Positions 13,237 through 13,776 of a DNA stretch of 13,776 nucleotides are shown here, in pieces. The position numbers were made by a program, and so were the translations under genes. The notes beneath the pieces are model-generated. The model saw only the letters and a list, made by a program, of their open reading frames with translations. It ran no database searches and was not told where the DNA came from. Numbering within the stretch: position 1 is the first letter of the stretch; every line of letters begins with the position of its first letter. This stretch comes from an uncultured Janibacter sp. GTDB lineage: Bacteria > Actinomycetota > Actinomycetes > Actinomycetales > Dermatophilaceae. The DNA is taken from positions 1 to 13,776 of the forward strand of contig CAMICF010000061.1 of the NCBI GenBank assembly GCA_946222495.1, in the 5' to 3' direction.

Positions 13237-13776
13237 GCGGTCCTCCGGTGGTGCAGGTGGGCCAGCTCTCGCAGCAGCCCGTCGATGGTGAGTGGGTCAC
13301 GGACGGCGATCCGCACCCAGGTGGGGTCGAGCCCCGGAAAGGTGTCCCCGCGGCGCACGGCCCAGCCGGCCTCGCGCAGGGCGGCGTGGGTGCCTTCGCC
13401 CACCCGCGCCAGGACGAAGGGGGCCTCCGCCCCGCCCGTCGGGATGCCCAGGGCGTGCAGCCCGGACACGAGGTGGCTGCGCCACCCGGCGGTCTCGGCG
13501 GCGGCGCGCTCGGCCTCGGCCAGCGCGTGCGGGGCCGCGGTCTCGGTCATGACCCGCAGGGCGAGTGAGCCGACCGACCACTGCGGCTGGTGCGCGGCGA
13601 GGACGCCGACCAGCTCGCGGTCGCCGGCGACGTAGCCGGCGCGGACCCCGGCGACGGCCCAGGTCTTCGTCAGGGAGCGCACGACGAGCAGCCCGGTGAG
13701 GTCGCCGGGCAGCAGCGACTCGCGCTCGCCGGGCACGGCGTCGACGAAGGCCTCGTCGACGAGCACGACCCGGCCG
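13233..13776 (-). CDS. cobC: CobC-type PLP aminotransferase (threonine-phosphate decarboxylase-like), C-terminal part; 5' end outside window
   Basis: C-terminal half of a fold-type I PLP enzyme. The PLP site is clear: VVLVDEAFVD with the cofactor-binding Asp, and SLTKTWAVAGVRAGYV in which the Lys codon at 13665-13667 is the Schiff-base residue. The Arg of the C-terminal WVRIAVRDP segment binds the substrate carboxylate in this family. Sequence type is that of the histidinol-phosphate aminotransferase/CobD-Salmonella group. In actinobacterial cobalamin operons this is the CobC that probably makes (R)-1-aminopropan-2-yl phosphate from L-threonine phosphate, used by CobD. It overlaps cobA by 4 bp, which supports the cobalamin role; a histidinol-phosphate aminotransferase is the alternative. 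The N-terminus and promoter lie beyond the window. Confidence 0.82.
   Translation of the reverse strand, partial: GRVVLVDEAFVDAVPGERESLLPGDLTGLLVVRSLTKTWAVAGVRAGYVAGDRELVGVLAAHQPQWSVGSLALRVMTETAAPHALAEAERAAAETAGWRSHLVSGLHALGIPTGGAEAPFVLARVGEGTHAALREAGWAVRRGDTFPGLDPTWVRIAVRDPLTIDGLLRELAHLHHRRTA

Noticed and set aside
1..13776. Mobile element, CRISPR array, tRNA or phage gene
   Set aside because: No transposase, integrase, repeat-spacer array or cloverleaf was recognised, and composition is even across the window.

Overview
The window is strongly GC-rich, with G or C at most third codon positions. Genes are tightly packed, several starts are GTG, and some genes have no visible Shine-Dalgarno site. 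This points to a high-GC actinobacterium. The gene content would fit Micrococcales (for example the Janibacter/Intrasporangiaceae group), but that finer placement is a guess. All sixteen genes belong to recognisable families and no intergenic gap exceeds about 160 bp. No phage, transposon, CRISPR, tRNA or rRNA sequence was seen.

Layout. (1) 1-2620, plus strand: a tight run made of the 3' end of poxB (pyruvate:quinone oxidoreductase), a DoxX-like membrane protein, a tandem-GNAT acyltransferase and a class III (CobB-type) sirtuin. It is closed by a large inverted repeat. (2) 2716-3962: an M23 metallopeptidase-like gene converges on a PPOX/flavin-reductase-like gene and overlaps it by 7 bp. The PPOX gene forms a minus-strand pair with an EamA (DMT) exporter. 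(3) 4962-5873: a LysR regulator divergent from eamA. (4) 5913-8503: prolyl-tRNA synthetase, translationally coupled to a HAD hydrolase. (5) 8523-9233: a minus-strand M50-type membrane metalloprotease, divergent from cobK (9292-10044, plus). (6) 10201-13776: a minus-strand cobalamin operon, cobC(partial)-cobA-cobS-cobU-cobD. Three of its four junctions are 4-bp stop/start overlaps and the fourth is a 2-nt gap. A near-perfect hairpin sits between the convergent cobK and cobD.

How the genes work together. The cob genes are one pathway. CobA and CobK act early in corrin-ring synthesis, CobC and CobD make and attach the aminopropanol arm, and CobU and CobS assemble the nucleotide loop. In the first operon, PoxB produces acetate while an acyltransferase and a deacylase are encoded beside it. 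That is consistent with an acetate/protein-acylation control module, though this is inference from position. I found no clearly new system. The points most worth a second look are the two intergenic palindromes (2627-2695 and 10114-10150), the poxB-doxX-GNAT-sirtuin arrangement, and a HAD protein lacking the usual second catalytic Asp.
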